Below, one piece after another: positions 15,191 through 23,945 of a stretch of 64,000 bases of DNA; position 1 is the stretch's first letter, and the number at the start of each line of letters is the position of its first letter. The notes under the pieces are model-generated. The model did not search any database, was not told where the DNA came from, and worked only from the letters and a program-made list of their open reading frames with translations. The position numbers and the translations under genes are program-made. This DNA is from JANPLN01 sp043757265 (GTDB lineage Bacteria > Bdellovibrionota > Bdellovibrionia > Bdellovibrionales > JAGQZY01), in NCBI GenBank assembly GCA_043757265.1, contig JAYUQP010000022.1:1-64000 (forward strand), written 5' to 3'.

Positions 15191-17647
15191 ATGAGAGTTT
15201 TCTTTATCTTCGTATCCATTCTGATTATCTCTAAAAATACACTTGGCAAATCACCGTCGGACGCGAAGCTCGATTGGCTTGTTAAAAGCTTCAGCGCCGA
15301 TCATGTTGCAAGAATCGATAAAGTTCAAAGTCCGTTTGCAAAGATTCCAAACACTTACTTAGACAAAAAAAAATGCTTGTTTGATGAGGCTGTTGCCCTG
15401 GAAATTGAGCAAAGACTTATACACTCGTGGGCTGCGTCTTGGAAAGATAAAAATATTGCGGCTTTTGGCTCTCTGTTGGGAGAAAACAGCCTCATAACAG
15501 ATTGGAAAATTAAAAAAGCGAAGAGCGTTTCTCCACTCTACGACTCAACTAGCTGGACCGTGGGAGCTAAAGTCTCAACTCTGGCACCTGTCACCTCATT
15601 TTTAAAAGAATTCTTCACGATCGAGTCCGTACAGCTTGATTTTGTCGACATGGAAATTCCTGTAAGTTCACGCACGAAAAATGGGACCAATTTCGCCAAA
15701 GCAAAGCTGCTTGTGCGTTTTGATATTCGCGGAATTGCAATGGACCAAAGCCGTAGAAACGATACAGGAACCTTTTTAGTAAATATTTTTCGTAATAGTA
15801 CGGAATGGAAAATTCAAGAGATTGAAGTCACTGCGGGTCAAACGATTGCTGCAAACAGAAAACTTTTTGAGGAAAATACGCTCAATGCAAAGCTGGATTC
15901 TATCCCTACACTTGTGAGAACGGAGGCCATTCGGCGGGGAGGATTTGCTCTCTCAGTCGCAGACTTCAATAACGATTTGATCGTTGATCTATTTGTTGGA
16001 ACTGAAAAAAGCAGTTATTTATTAAAAGGTCGTGCCGATGGCACTTTTGCCCTTGATACTGATAACGATTTTTCTACAGAAAAATCTGTTAAAACTGCGA
16101 TGTTTACCGACTTGGATAACGACGGGTGGCAAGATCTTGTGCTTGTTCATTTCGTCTACGATAAATTAAACACAATCTCACTCTACCGGAACACAAACGG
16201 ACATTTTGTTAAATCAAAAAATAATCCCGAAAAGAATCCTCCCGACTACCCAATGCCTGCAGCCATTGGAGATTTTGATGCGGATGGTTTTATCGACATG
16301 TATGTGGGATTTCCAGGTGTAAAAGACTTCACAAATCTTGATTTTAAGTACAGTGCCAAGGCGACAATACCAACTACAAAGAGCCCTGAAGGGATTTATT
16401 TCAACAACAAACGTGGCGAGTTTTTACCCGCGGTTTGGGATTTTAAGAAAAAAACCAACGACGCAAGACTCAGCTCGCAAGAGGCTCGCGCAGCAGTCTT
16501 TCCGCATTCCGCTATTGCGGTCGATTATGACAACGATGGGCACCAAGACATCATAGTAATGGATGATCGCGGAGGTATAAGTCCAGTTTTTAAGAATATC
16601 GGAAATGGAAAATTTGAACAGGTTGCTGAGAAAATTGGGGTTTCCAACCATGGGTATGGAATGGGCGTAGCTGTAGCTGACTACAACAACGACGGCGCAC
16701 AAGACATAATAATGACAAACGTCGACTTTACCGCCGCTCATCGACTTTATAATAGCTGTCGGCAAAATCATGATATCGATGCCGCCGTCAATTTTAGTCA
16801 AGGACTCACAATCTACAAAAACACGGGCAAAGGACAATTTGTTAACGACACCCGCGCTGCGAATCTTTCATGGATTGGAGAAGGCGCCGGCGGCGCCGAA
16901 TTTATTGATTTCGACAATGACGGTTGGCAGGATATCTACGTCGTCAACGGTCTGTGGTCAGGGACTACCCCAACTCAAGACCTTTCAAGCTATTTTGTTA
17001 GGGCGGTATTCACAACCATGGCTTGGGACCGCCCCGATCTAGATTATGGGAGATCGCATTTTATGAGCATTCTCTCGGATCATAATGGTCCCCTCGACAA
17101 AAGTGGAAATGCAGTCGTCCCAATGCGCTTATCCATGGGTGGATTTCAAAGAAACCGGTTATTTCACAACAACCGGGATGGTACGTTTTCTGAGATTGGA
17201 TATATAGCTGGGGTTGACTCGTTGGCCGACGGCTACGTTGTTGCCAAAGCAGACCTGAACAAAGATGGATTTATGGACCTTATTTTGAGAAATGCCGACC
17301 CAGGTACTAAAGACTACTTGTTTTCACCAGTGCAACTGTTTTTGAATAAAGGTGTTTCGTCGAAAAAAAGTATATTGATCACATTGCAAGGCCGAAGATC
17401 AAACCGTGACGGCATTGCTTCAAAAATCATCGCAAAAATTAAAGGGCAAAAGCAAAGCTACGAAGCCATAGGGAACAACGGCGCAGCTCAGAGCGAAAAA
17501 ACCATCCACGTGGGACTTGGCGACGCAAAAAAAGCAGAAACATTAGAAATACATTGGCCTTCTGGAGAAAAAACTTTAATGAATAATGTTCCCGCTGGAA
17601 CTATAACGATCAAGGAGCCCACATCACAGCAAGTGAGTGGACTCTAG
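15191..17647 (+). CDS. Secreted CRTAC1-like FG-GAP/VCBS repeat protein with ASPIC/UnbV domain
   Basis: 818 residues with a signal peptide (MRVFFIFVSILIISKNTLG). An N-terminal region of about 230 residues has a SnoaL/NTF2-like look (WAASWKDKNIAAFGSLLGEN). It is followed by at least seven calcium-binding FG-GAP/VCBS blades (DFNNDLIVDLFVG, DLDNDGWQDLVLV, DFDADGFIDMYVG, DYDNDGHQDIIVMD, DYNNDGAQDIIMTN, DFDNDGWQDIYVVNG, DLNKDGFMDLILRN). The C-terminal 100 residues match the ASPIC/UnbV domain (LQGRRSNRDGIASKI ... VGLGDAKKAETLEIHWPSG). The UnbV name comes from enediyne gene clusters, but such proteins are widespread. It should be an extracellular or outer-membrane beta-propeller. A GGGGGCTG box precedes the ATG. 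The methyltransferase gene follows after 12 bp. Confidence 0.88.
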   Translation: MRVFFIFVSILIISKNTLGKSPSDAKLDWLVKSFSADHVARIDKVQSPFAKIPNTYLDKKKCLFDEAVALEIEQRLIHSWAASWKDKNIAAFGSLLGENSLITDWKIKKAKSVSPLYDSTSWTVGAKVSTLAPVTSFLKEFFTIESVQLDFVDMEIPVSSRTKNGTNFAKAKLLVRFDIRGIAMDQSRRNDTGTFLVNIFRNSTEWKIQEIEVTAGQTIAANRKLFEENTLNAKLDSIPTLVRTEAIRRGGFALSVADFNNDLIVDLFVGTEKSSYLLKGRADGTFALDTDNDFSTEKSVKTAMFTDLDNDGWQDLVLVHFVYDKLNTISLYRNTNGHFVKSKNNPEKNPPDYPMPAAIGDFDADGFIDMYVGFPGVKDFTNLDFKYSAKATIPTTKSPEGIYFNNKRGEFLPAVWDFKKKTNDARLSSQEARAAVFPHSAIAVDYDNDGHQDIIVMDDRGGISPVFKNIGNGKFEQVAEKIGVSNHGYGMGVAVADYNNDGAQDIIMTNVDFTAAHRLYNSCRQNHDIDAAVNFSQGLTIYKNTGKGQFVNDTRAANLSWIGEGAGGAEFIDFDNDGWQDIYVVNGLWSGTTPTQDLSSYFVRAVFTTMAWDRPDLDYGRSHFMSILSDHNGPLDKSGNAVVPMRLSMGGFQRNRLFHNNRDGTFSEIGYIAGVDSLADGYVVAKADLNKDGFMDLILRNADPGTKDYLFSPVQLFLNKGVSSKKSILITLQGRRSNRDGIASKIIAKIKGQKQSYEAIGNNGAAQSEKTIHVGLGDAKKAETLEIHWPSGEKTLMNNVPAGTITIKEPTSQQVSGL

Positions 17648-17659
17648 TTCCTTTTCATT

Positions 17660-18391
17660 ATGGACTCCTGTAATTATTGGCTTCATCATAGGGATGAGAG
17701 CGAAGAAGCTCAGGATTTTATTTCTTTTGTTGTGCCTAGTGATTCTAACGGAGTTTTTATGAACGAAAGTTCTCGTTTTGAATTTAACCTCGATTATATA
17801 TCTGATGTTTACGGTCCAGACTTACTTGTAAGGACGTATTTAGAGCACGAAGCCTTGCGGAGTATCCTTAAGGGTCTACCTGAAAATCTGAATAACACGG
17901 CCGAGCTCGGAGCGGGTTACGGACGCATGACTCTTGTACTCAAAGAATTCTCGCAGAATGTTTTTGCCTATGAACGGGAGATGCAATTGGTCAAAATTGG
18001 CACGAGGCTTTCTCCTCAACTCCATTTTGTTCAAGTAGAAAGCCTCTCCAAACTGCCCGCAAAAACAGACTTTTTCGATTTGCTTATGACCTTTACGTGT
18101 CTTCAGCATCATTCCAATGAGGAGCTCGATCCAGTTCTTATCGAAGCCACTCGAGTTTTAAAACCTCATGGATATCTTTTATTGTGCGAGGAGACAGACG
18201 GCTTTTTTAAGGATAATTTCAAACCTGGCGAGTTTGGAACAATAAGCCGATCGCCTGCCGAATATGCTTCGTTTTTATCCGAATTCGAATTCTTAAAAAG
18301 CGTATCGCGCCCTCACGAGCCCTCTTACCCACGAAAAAACGTTGGTGCCTTTATGCTATTTAGGAAACGGGCCGCCTCTCTTGACTATTAA
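17660..18391 (+). CDS. Class I SAM-dependent methyltransferase
   Basis: Up to 243 residues. Motif I AELGAGYGRMTLVL binds SAM. AYEREMQLVKIGTRL supplies the acidic loop-2 residue, DLLMTFTCLQHH is motif II/post-II and EATRVLKPHGYLLLCEE is motif III, as in methyltransferase type 11 enzymes. The substrate is unknown. The listed ATG at 17660 lacks a ribosome binding site, whereas the in-frame ATG at 17759 has CGGAG a few bases before it and still keeps all motifs, so a 210-residue product is equally likely. It lies between the CRTAC1-like and desaturase genes on the same strand and is probably co-transcribed with both, suggesting a role in one pathway. Confidence 0.83.
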   Translation: MDSCNYWLHHRDESEEAQDFISFVVPSDSNGVFMNESSRFEFNLDYISDVYGPDLLVRTYLEHEALRSILKGLPENLNNTAELGAGYGRMTLVLKEFSQNVFAYEREMQLVKIGTRLSPQLHFVQVESLSKLPAKTDFFDLLMTFTCLQHHSNEELDPVLIEATRVLKPHGYLLLCEETDGFFKDNFKPGEFGTISRSPAEYASFLSEFEFLKSVSRPHEPSYPRKNVGAFMLFRKRAASLDY

Positions 18392-18415
18392 TCGCCACAC
18401 GCATATTTAACTTTA

Positions 18416-19147
18416 ATGGCGCCTACGTTGAGTACTGCTCGAAAAATCAAAATTTTAGTCTTCAGCCATCATTTATTTCTGATTATGGGCCTTTTGTATC
18501 TTGATGTGACTCACATGGCAGTGGCTTTGGTGAGCTACCTTCTTTTTGGAAAAATTGGGGGAGAGATTGCTTTGCACAGGTATTTTGCGCATAAATCTTT
18601 TAAGACCACATATTTAATGGATAGAGGCTTTGCTGTCCTTTCCATCGGGGCGGGTTTGGGCTCTCCACTTTCTTGGGCAGCCACGCACCGCTTGCACCAT
18701 CGTCACGAAGACCAGGACGGTGATCCGCATAGCCCCCGGTTTCAGCCACCTCTCCACGTATGGATGACTTATTGGAAACCATTTATCGTTCCACAGAAAT
18801 TGATCACAGATCTTTCAAGAGATTCCTTCCACCGCTTCATTCATAAGTATTATTTTCATCTCCATGTCGCAATGTGGACGCCTGCCATCATTTTGTGCCC
18901 CACTTACTTTCCTTTTATTTTTTCTTTTCCGTGCATTTATGGTTTTCATCTTGCGGGAGCTGTCAATGTGCTAGGCCATGCACCAGCAGTCAGAAATATC
19001 TACTGGCTGAATTTTTTCGGCCTGGGCGACGCTCTCCACCTCAACCATCATATTCACCCAAACTCCCATTCCACCGCCGGGGCAACTTTATTGGAGTTTG
19101 ATCTTTCTGGCTGGATCATCCGCACCTTTTGCCGGGTAAACAAATAA
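18416..19147 (+). CDS. Acyl-CoA/acyl-lipid fatty acid desaturase
   Basis: 243 residues with hydrophobic helices. The three histidine clusters of membrane di-iron desaturases are present: HRYFAH (H54-H59), HRLHHRH (H91-H95) and HLNHH (H208-H212). The arrangement matches delta-9-type stearoyl desaturases, though the protein is short (typically 280-320) and has a brief N-terminus. The enzyme would introduce a cis double bond in an acyl chain using O2 and an electron donor in the inner membrane. No ferredoxin or rubredoxin gene is adjacent. It is 24 bp behind the methyltransferase gene, and its last 60 bases overlap the convergent redoxin/copper gene. A second, different desaturase lies at 22760. 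Confidence 0.9.
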   Translation: MAPTLSTARKIKILVFSHHLFLIMGLLYLDVTHMAVALVSYLLFGKIGGEIALHRYFAHKSFKTTYLMDRGFAVLSIGAGLGSPLSWAATHRLHHRHEDQDGDPHSPRFQPPLHVWMTYWKPFIVPQKLITDLSRDSFHRFIHKYYFHLHVAMWTPAIILCPTYFPFIFSFPCIYGFHLAGAVNVLGHAPAVRNIYWLNFFGLGDALHLNHHIHPNSHSTAGATLLEFDLSGWIIRTFCRVNK

Positions 19148-20818
19148 ATTACACATGCTCATTTCGTCAGTGGTGTCCTCACCCCAAGCCACAGCCCGGT
19201 TCGGATCTGGGTTGGATTTATTGGATGAGGAGTTGTCGAAAGTATTCTCACAAATGATTTTTTGACCTTTTTTTACCAAAAAAACATTTCGTCTTTCATA
19301 AGTAAACTGAAATTCAAAAAGATAAGGATCTACTTCAAACAGAGTTTCGGTTTTATCCTTCGACGTCTCAAGCAAAATTCGCGAACGCTTCCCTCGCAAA
19401 TGCATATGAGTATTCATAGCCATAACATACGCGTCATAGGGAATGCTCTTTTCGATCCTGTTTACGAAATTTACGGCGTGCGGTGGTATCATCACTTTTT
19501 CATCCAATAAGGTCCATTCCTCCCGGACGTGCAAAGGTTTCTTCGAAAAGGTATAAAGTCCGATACGGGTCTTATCGTCGATTGTCGCTTCCCCGTTCGC
19601 AGCATAGTGCAGAGTTAACGCAAGTTTAGACTTTTTTGGAATAAGCGCACCCACATTGGGTGGAAAGAATTGTGCACGCGCCCCGGGAGCCCATCCAAAC
19701 CGTGAGATAAAGTTGACTGGAAATTTTTCTGGTCGCAACTCGTAGCTATCTTTTAAAACATGTACGACCGCGTGGTGAACGACCTTCGGTAAAGTCTTAA
19801 ACTCAAAACCCCGAATCCAAACATCTTCGGTAAATGGATTTTCGATAATAAAATGTTGATACTCCATTGGCCCGTCAGCGAGAATTTTTACCGGCCGCGG
19901 AATTTTGATGACTTTACTTGGTTCGCCCACGGACCAAGAATCATAAGCTACGGTAGGACTCGGTTGAAGCATCCCGCTTTGTTTGGGAACAGATTTTAGC
20001 CACGGAAGGATCAATTTTTTTTCCGCGTCGGTCAGAGAAAAATCGTCAAGCCACGGACCTCCCGTTTTTACATTCCACGGGGGCATTATATTTTTTTCGA
20101 TCACATATTTGATGGTTTTTGCACGCGCTTTTACGCTATCGTAGGTTGATAAATCCATCACCCCGGTTTGCGAAGTGTGGCAGGGCAAACACTTCCTTTG
20201 AAAAATGGGCGAGATATGCTCCTCGTAATTGATGGTAGCAATGTTCGCCTCCTCTTTTTTCGGGTATGCTATTATACAGCCATGGGCCGTAGTCTCGGAA
20301 TATCGTTGGATTTTTCCACCCGCTATCTCTTGCAATTTTTGCTCTAAAAAGTCGTTTGAAGCTTGGTACTTTTGTACGCCGATTTCAAACTGATCGTCGA
20401 CAGCCCCGCGATACAAAATTTTGCCATGCTTATTGAAGACCACTGCTTCGGTCGTCGTTTTTAAGCCAAGACTTTTTGCCACTTCGAGTTTTGGGTCAGT
20501 CAGATAGGCTCCACCAAATCCGTACTTCGTTTTGTCAGCAATTGCATTTTGTATTGAGTTTATTTGTCCCACATAAAGGTAAACAAAAGAGAATCCAAGT
20601 GAACTGAATTTAGTCTCCATTTTTTTTAACCGCGGGCCCAACTTTTCGGATATGGGACAGCCACTTTCTCTAGCCAGAAGAACGAGCCCCTGCTCTCCGA
20701 CAAGGCGGTTGAGCGGCATCCTGGATCCGGAGATGGTCAAAGCATTTATTTCGGAAAGCTCAGAAGATCCTTGAGTCATATTAAGCGAGTAAAAAAGCAA
20801 ATATAAAGAAAAAATCAT
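19088..20818 (-). CDS. Exported redoxin + cytochrome c + copper type II monooxygenase-like fusion
   Basis: 576 residues. After an N-terminal hydrophobic leader (MIFSLYLLFYSLN), residues 25-170 form a thioredoxin-like redoxin domain (LVLLARESGCPISEKL; a single Cys in place of CxxC). Residues 200-270 hold a heme c motif CLPCH with the distal-Met candidate IMPPWN. The remaining 300 residues resemble copper type II ascorbate-dependent monooxygenases, with VVHHAVVHV and NTHMHLRGK as likely copper ligands. Such fusions are known as hypothetical 'redoxin' proteins in several phyla and are thought to be periplasmic. The substrate is unknown. The product is likely an oxygen-dependent hydroxylase in line with its desaturase and dioxygenase neighbours. 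The 3' end overlaps the desaturase gene by 60 bp. Confidence 0.8.
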   Translation of the reverse strand: MIFSLYLLFYSLNMTQGSSELSEINALTISGSRMPLNRLVGEQGLVLLARESGCPISEKLGPRLKKMETKFSSLGFSFVYLYVGQINSIQNAIADKTKYGFGGAYLTDPKLEVAKSLGLKTTTEAVVFNKHGKILYRGAVDDQFEIGVQKYQASNDFLEQKLQEIAGGKIQRYSETTAHGCIIAYPKKEEANIATINYEEHISPIFQRKCLPCHTSQTGVMDLSTYDSVKARAKTIKYVIEKNIMPPWNVKTGGPWLDDFSLTDAEKKLILPWLKSVPKQSGMLQPSPTVAYDSWSVGEPSKVIKIPRPVKILADGPMEYQHFIIENPFTEDVWIRGFEFKTLPKVVHHAVVHVLKDSYELRPEKFPVNFISRFGWAPGARAQFFPPNVGALIPKKSKLALTLHYAANGEATIDDKTRIGLYTFSKKPLHVREEWTLLDEKVMIPPHAVNFVNRIEKSIPYDAYVMAMNTHMHLRGKRSRILLETSKDKTETLFEVDPYLFEFQFTYERRNVFLVKKGQKIICENTFDNSSSNKSNPDPNRAVAWGEDTTDEMSMCNLFVYPAKGADDPARKIKLQ

Positions 20819-20842
20819 CGAAGCATCACCTTGCTATAATTA

Positions 20843-21739
20843 TCAAAGATTAAATTCGTCCAATGCTTTCCGATCCACGCTGCTGTCGTTCAATTTGATT
20901 TCCGAAAAAGGCATGGTCGCAATGTCGGCGTGAGAAAGCTTGCGCAATGGCTGCACCGGAACCATTTCCTTTAAATCGTCTTGACCGTTCACGCAGACCC
21001 GAATCTGAAATCGTGGATCTTTTCCAAAATTAATGGCGTAGTGTTCATATCCTGCATTGATAAAATATATGCCACCATCGGCTGGAAGATGAAATTCCTC
21101 CCAACCCTCTGGGCCCTTCACTCCAATTCGAGCATTAGTATTTGTAAATACTGGAATCTGCAGCCGCGTGATGTATTCGGCACCAACATCAAAATGGGGA
21201 GATAAATACTCTTCGGGATACAGAACAACCAAAGCTGAACGACAAGATTCGCTTTTAAACATCTGCAAGATTTCCTGAACATACCCTTTGCAGTACTCCG
21301 TCATTTGCGAGTAATTTCTTTCGTCGTAAAACGGATGATACATTTTGTAGGCGGTGTTAGCCATACCGTGCAAGCGTTGAAGCGGGGTCAAATCCGAAAC
21401 CTTATAAGGAAGATTTTGCGCGTATATTTTTGCCTCTTTACTCAGTTCTTGCAGCCCAATAACACTGTACTTTCGATACACTTCTTCGTAATTTTTTACG
21501 AACAGCTCGCCCTTCGTATTTCGTAAATTGTAGCTGTGTTCGGTGGAGGCTGGGTCTAGCGAAAAATTTTGCGCGTCAATCTTGCGCTGATGGGTCACTA
21601 AAAGCTCGGCAACTTGTGATTGCACCCGGTCAAGGTCTACCTTGGCTGCTATTCGACCTACAAGCGGAAGTTCTCTTTTGCTCTTTCGCTGCTTTATAAT
21701 TTCTGAGTAATCAACACCAATTTTGTGTGTACTTTTCAT
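20843..21739 (-). CDS. Aspartyl/asparaginyl beta-hydroxylase-like dioxygenase
   Basis: 298 residues with no signal peptide. The C-terminal half carries a double-stranded beta-helix pattern of Fe(II)/2-oxoglutarate oxygenases: LSPHFDVGAEYITRLQIPV (HxD), GGIYFINAGYEHYAINFG (distal His) and the 2OG-binding Arg in FQIRVCVNG. This order fits the aspartyl/asparaginyl beta-hydroxylase group, which also hydroxylates free or carrier-bound amino acids. The N-terminal 120 residues are helical and unassigned. It starts inside the 3' end of the upstream gene (29-base overlap) and ends 25 bases before the redoxin-fusion gene, so three minus-strand genes form an operon (21711, 20843, 19088). Confidence 0.78.
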   Translation of the reverse strand: MKSTHKIGVDYSEIIKQRKSKRELPLVGRIAAKVDLDRVQSQVAELLVTHQRKIDAQNFSLDPASTEHSYNLRNTKGELFVKNYEEVYRKYSVIGLQELSKEAKIYAQNLPYKVSDLTPLQRLHGMANTAYKMYHPFYDERNYSQMTEYCKGYVQEILQMFKSESCRSALVVLYPEEYLSPHFDVGAEYITRLQIPVFTNTNARIGVKGPEGWEEFHLPADGGIYFINAGYEHYAINFGKDPRFQIRVCVNGQDDLKEMVPVQPLRKLSHADIATMPFSEIKLNDSSVDRKALDEFNL

Positions 21740-22742
21740 ATTCTTTCCGAAGAATTGCTTTTGCCTCAGGGTCGATTGGCTTGCATGGCCGATCGAGAAA
21801 AAACTGTCCGTCTGGTGAGCTTATAATAACATACTGCCAAACCCCCCTTTCAAAAATCATTTTTTCGTAAGGTACGAGGCTTTTTCGAAAATGCGCTCCA
21901 ATACCGGGCGCGTACTGATTTTTTCTGAAAAGATGACGCCTTTCGCCAATGCGACGAACCGTCCACTCTAGCGTGCGCAAATCTCCCTCATTTACAGTCA
22001 GATAGATCCGTTCCACATTCTGTCTTTCGCACCAGTCAAAAAGAGCCGGTTCAAAAAACCGATCAATGGTTGAGTGTGGAACGCCCTTCTTTAGGTGAAG
22101 CCGTCCATAAATTTTGGCGACTTTACACCCATTTTCGATCGTTAAAATAACCGACGCCATGGCTCCGATTTTGCAGGTTTCATCAAGCCAAAGGAAAAGT
22201 TCGCCCTGCTTGCCGTCGTAACAATTCAACCTGATTTTTTGAGCGTCACGGTTATTAGGAGGCGGATCGTCTCGGAAGTAGTCTTGAAGAATCGGCAAGA
22301 ACGTTGGCCTGTAACGAACCACAGCACCTTGCTTGAAACCCAAAAATAAAGGCCACCGTTTTGTCATTTGAAATTCAACGATAGCTTCGGCAAGAGCTAA
22401 ACCTTCAAAAGTGTATTTTGCTAAGGTCTGCCACCATGGTTCGGTCGGCAGCTGATTTTCGCGGTAAAACTGAACAATCAAATTGTGAAATTCGTAAATA
22501 CCTTTTTCGAAGTCCGATAAATCCACAAATTCTAATGGTTGCATAGATTCCACATGGACAGGTAAAATTGAATTAAGTTGAGTAAACGTTTTCGTTGAAG
22601 AAAATGGTTTATATGCAAGGATGCCATACGATTCCGGAAAGTTTTCTTTTACTTTTAAAAAGTAATCCTCTGTTATGACAGCAACACCGCTGTAATGCCC
22701 TGCAAGATGGGTTAGATAAAACTTTCTTTCTGTCACGACCAT
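21711..22742 (-). CDS. Unknown protein, possibly GNAT-like acyltransferase
   Basis: 343 residues from ATG 22742. A longer frame up to 22856 exists, but its extra part is antisense to the desaturase gene and reads as a basic shadow. Residues 190-320 have a GNAT-like look (ASVILTIENGCKVAKIYGRLHL, FFEPALFDWCERQNVERIYLTVNEGDLRTLEWTVRRIG), where a beta-bulge and a C-terminal helix would bind acyl-CoA. This assignment is weak. The protein is cytoplasmic by composition. It is the first gene of the operon with the beta-hydroxylase and redoxin-fusion genes. Its start codon lies only 17 bases from the start of the divergent desaturase gene, so its promoter must lie inside that gene. Confidence 0.6.
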   Translation of the reverse strand: MVVTERKFYLTHLAGHYSGVAVITEDYFLKVKENFPESYGILAYKPFSSTKTFTQLNSILPVHVESMQPLEFVDLSDFEKGIYEFHNLIVQFYRENQLPTEPWWQTLAKYTFEGLALAEAIVEFQMTKRWPLFLGFKQGAVVRYRPTFLPILQDYFRDDPPPNNRDAQKIRLNCYDGKQGELFLWLDETCKIGAMASVILTIENGCKVAKIYGRLHLKKGVPHSTIDRFFEPALFDWCERQNVERIYLTVNEGDLRTLEWTVRRIGERRHLFRKNQYAPGIGAHFRKSLVPYEKMIFERGVWQYVIISSPDGQFFLDRPCKPIDPEAKAILRKEYEKYTQNWC

Positions 22743-22759
22743 GGGATAACACACTGAAT

Positions 22760-23575
22760 ATGAAGAAGACAGTGCGTTCCGAACAAAACTTGTTGTTTGC
22801 AGCCCAAACTGTCGCTCATCTTTCAATCGTGCCAATGTTCTTCTACGCAGGCGCAAAAGATTACATGTTTTCGGCGATTATCTACTCATTGTTTTTTTGT
22901 TTTGGAATTAGCATGACATACCACCGACTGGTCTCGCACAAATCATGGACCCCTCCCAAGTTTTTCGAGCTTGTTGGCTCTTGCTTAGGTGCGCTGTGCC
23001 TGCAAGGCAGTCCATTGGCCTGGGCCGCCATGCACAGGGAACATCATCGATTTTCTGATTCAAGCAAGGACCCCCATCCACCGCATGGAAACGTTTTGCG
23101 TGCTCATTTTTTAAGCATGTACCACGAGCCTAAACTCCGATACATCTTGGATTACAGATTTGATTTGTTCCAGCAATGGTTACACAGGAGATATTGGACT
23201 GTGAATTTGTTTTACGCTGGCTCTCTTTTTATCATAATTGGCCCTTTCGCAGTGGTTTCGCTATACCTTTTTCCCGCCGTTCTCAGCTGGCATGGCGCAA
23301 GCTTTGTTAATACTTTCTGTCACCTGCTAGGGTACCGAAATTTTCGCACGAAGGACAACAGCACCAATTTGTGGTGGGTGGCTTTGTTTAACTTTGGGGA
23401 AGGCTGGCATAACAACCATCACTCCGATCCTCAGAACCCGTACTTTGGACGAAAGTATTGGGAAATCGACCCATCTGGAATTCTCATTCGTTTATTCAAT
23501 AGGGATGAGAAAAAGCAAAAAACCCGAGAGCCTACAGCTATTTTAAAGCTCGAGTCTCAATCTTATAAGAGCTAG
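22760..23575 (+). CDS. Second acyl-CoA desaturase
   Basis: 271 residues with the delta-9 desaturase layout: YHRLVSHKSW (HxxxxH), AMHREHHRFSD (HxxHH) and GEGWHNNHH (HxxHH, the strong family signature GWHNNHH). Four hydrophobic helices are visible. It is closer to canonical bacterial delta-9 desaturases than the gene at 18416, which has LNHH in the last box, so the two probably act on different chains or positions. A short basic C-terminal tail follows IRLFNRDEKKQ. The start ATG (22760) lies 17 bases from the divergent start at 22742. The 3' end overlaps the convergent gene at 23538-23575. Confidence 0.92.
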   Translation: MKKTVRSEQNLLFAAQTVAHLSIVPMFFYAGAKDYMFSAIIYSLFFCFGISMTYHRLVSHKSWTPPKFFELVGSCLGALCLQGSPLAWAAMHREHHRFSDSSKDPHPPHGNVLRAHFLSMYHEPKLRYILDYRFDLFQQWLHRRYWTVNLFYAGSLFIIIGPFAVVSLYLFPAVLSWHGASFVNTFCHLLGYRNFRTKDNSTNLWWVALFNFGEGWHNNHHSDPQNPYFGRKYWEIDPSGILIRLFNRDEKKQKTREPTAILKLESQSYKS

Positions 23576-23924
23576 TAAGCGCTCTTCGGTTAAAAATCTT
23601 TAGAAGATCTTTTTGTAAAGTCCAATATGCAAATATGATAAGCGAACTAAATTCATACGTGTAAACAGCTTTATCACTCAAGTAAGTGTATTTTATATTC
23701 TTAATCCAGCCTTTTTTTACGAACTTTTTATTGAGGTCAACAAGACGATTCATATCCATCAGACTGTGTTCTAAGGTTGCCGCCTGACTGGGGCCCACCG
23801 ATGGTGGATAATGCCAAACGAATTGAACAGGATAATTAGACGGTGATTCTTTCTGATTCAAAAGCGCAAAAGAAGGTGTAAAAAACAACAGTCCCTGAAT
23901 CAACCTTCTACGCTTTGATTGCAT
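23538..23924 (-). CDS. Small exported protein of unknown function
   Basis: 128 residues. The N-terminus MQSKRRRLIQGLLFFTPSFALLNQ has a twin-arginine-like basic run and a hydrophobic stretch, so it may be exported by Tat or anchored. The mature part contains an aromatic-rich segment (YPVQFVWHYPPSVGPSQ) and a hydrophobic patch near residue 95. No family is recognised. It overlaps the desaturase 3' end by 38 bases, and its start is divergent from the 23946 gene by 21 bases, again leaving no room for two promoters between the genes. Confidence 0.5.
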   Translation of the reverse strand: MQSKRRRLIQGLLFFTPSFALLNQKESPSNYPVQFVWHYPPSVGPSQAATLEHSLMDMNRLVDLNKKFVKKGWIKNIKYTYLSDKAVYTYEFSSLIIFAYWTLQKDLLKIFNRRALTSSYKIETRALK

Positions 23925-23945
23925 GGTTAATTATAGGCGGTGAAA

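Noticed and set aside
22743..22856. N-terminal extension of the GNAT-like protein
   Set aside because: It lies antisense to the desaturase start and encodes a basic, non-native stretch; ATG 22742 is more likely.
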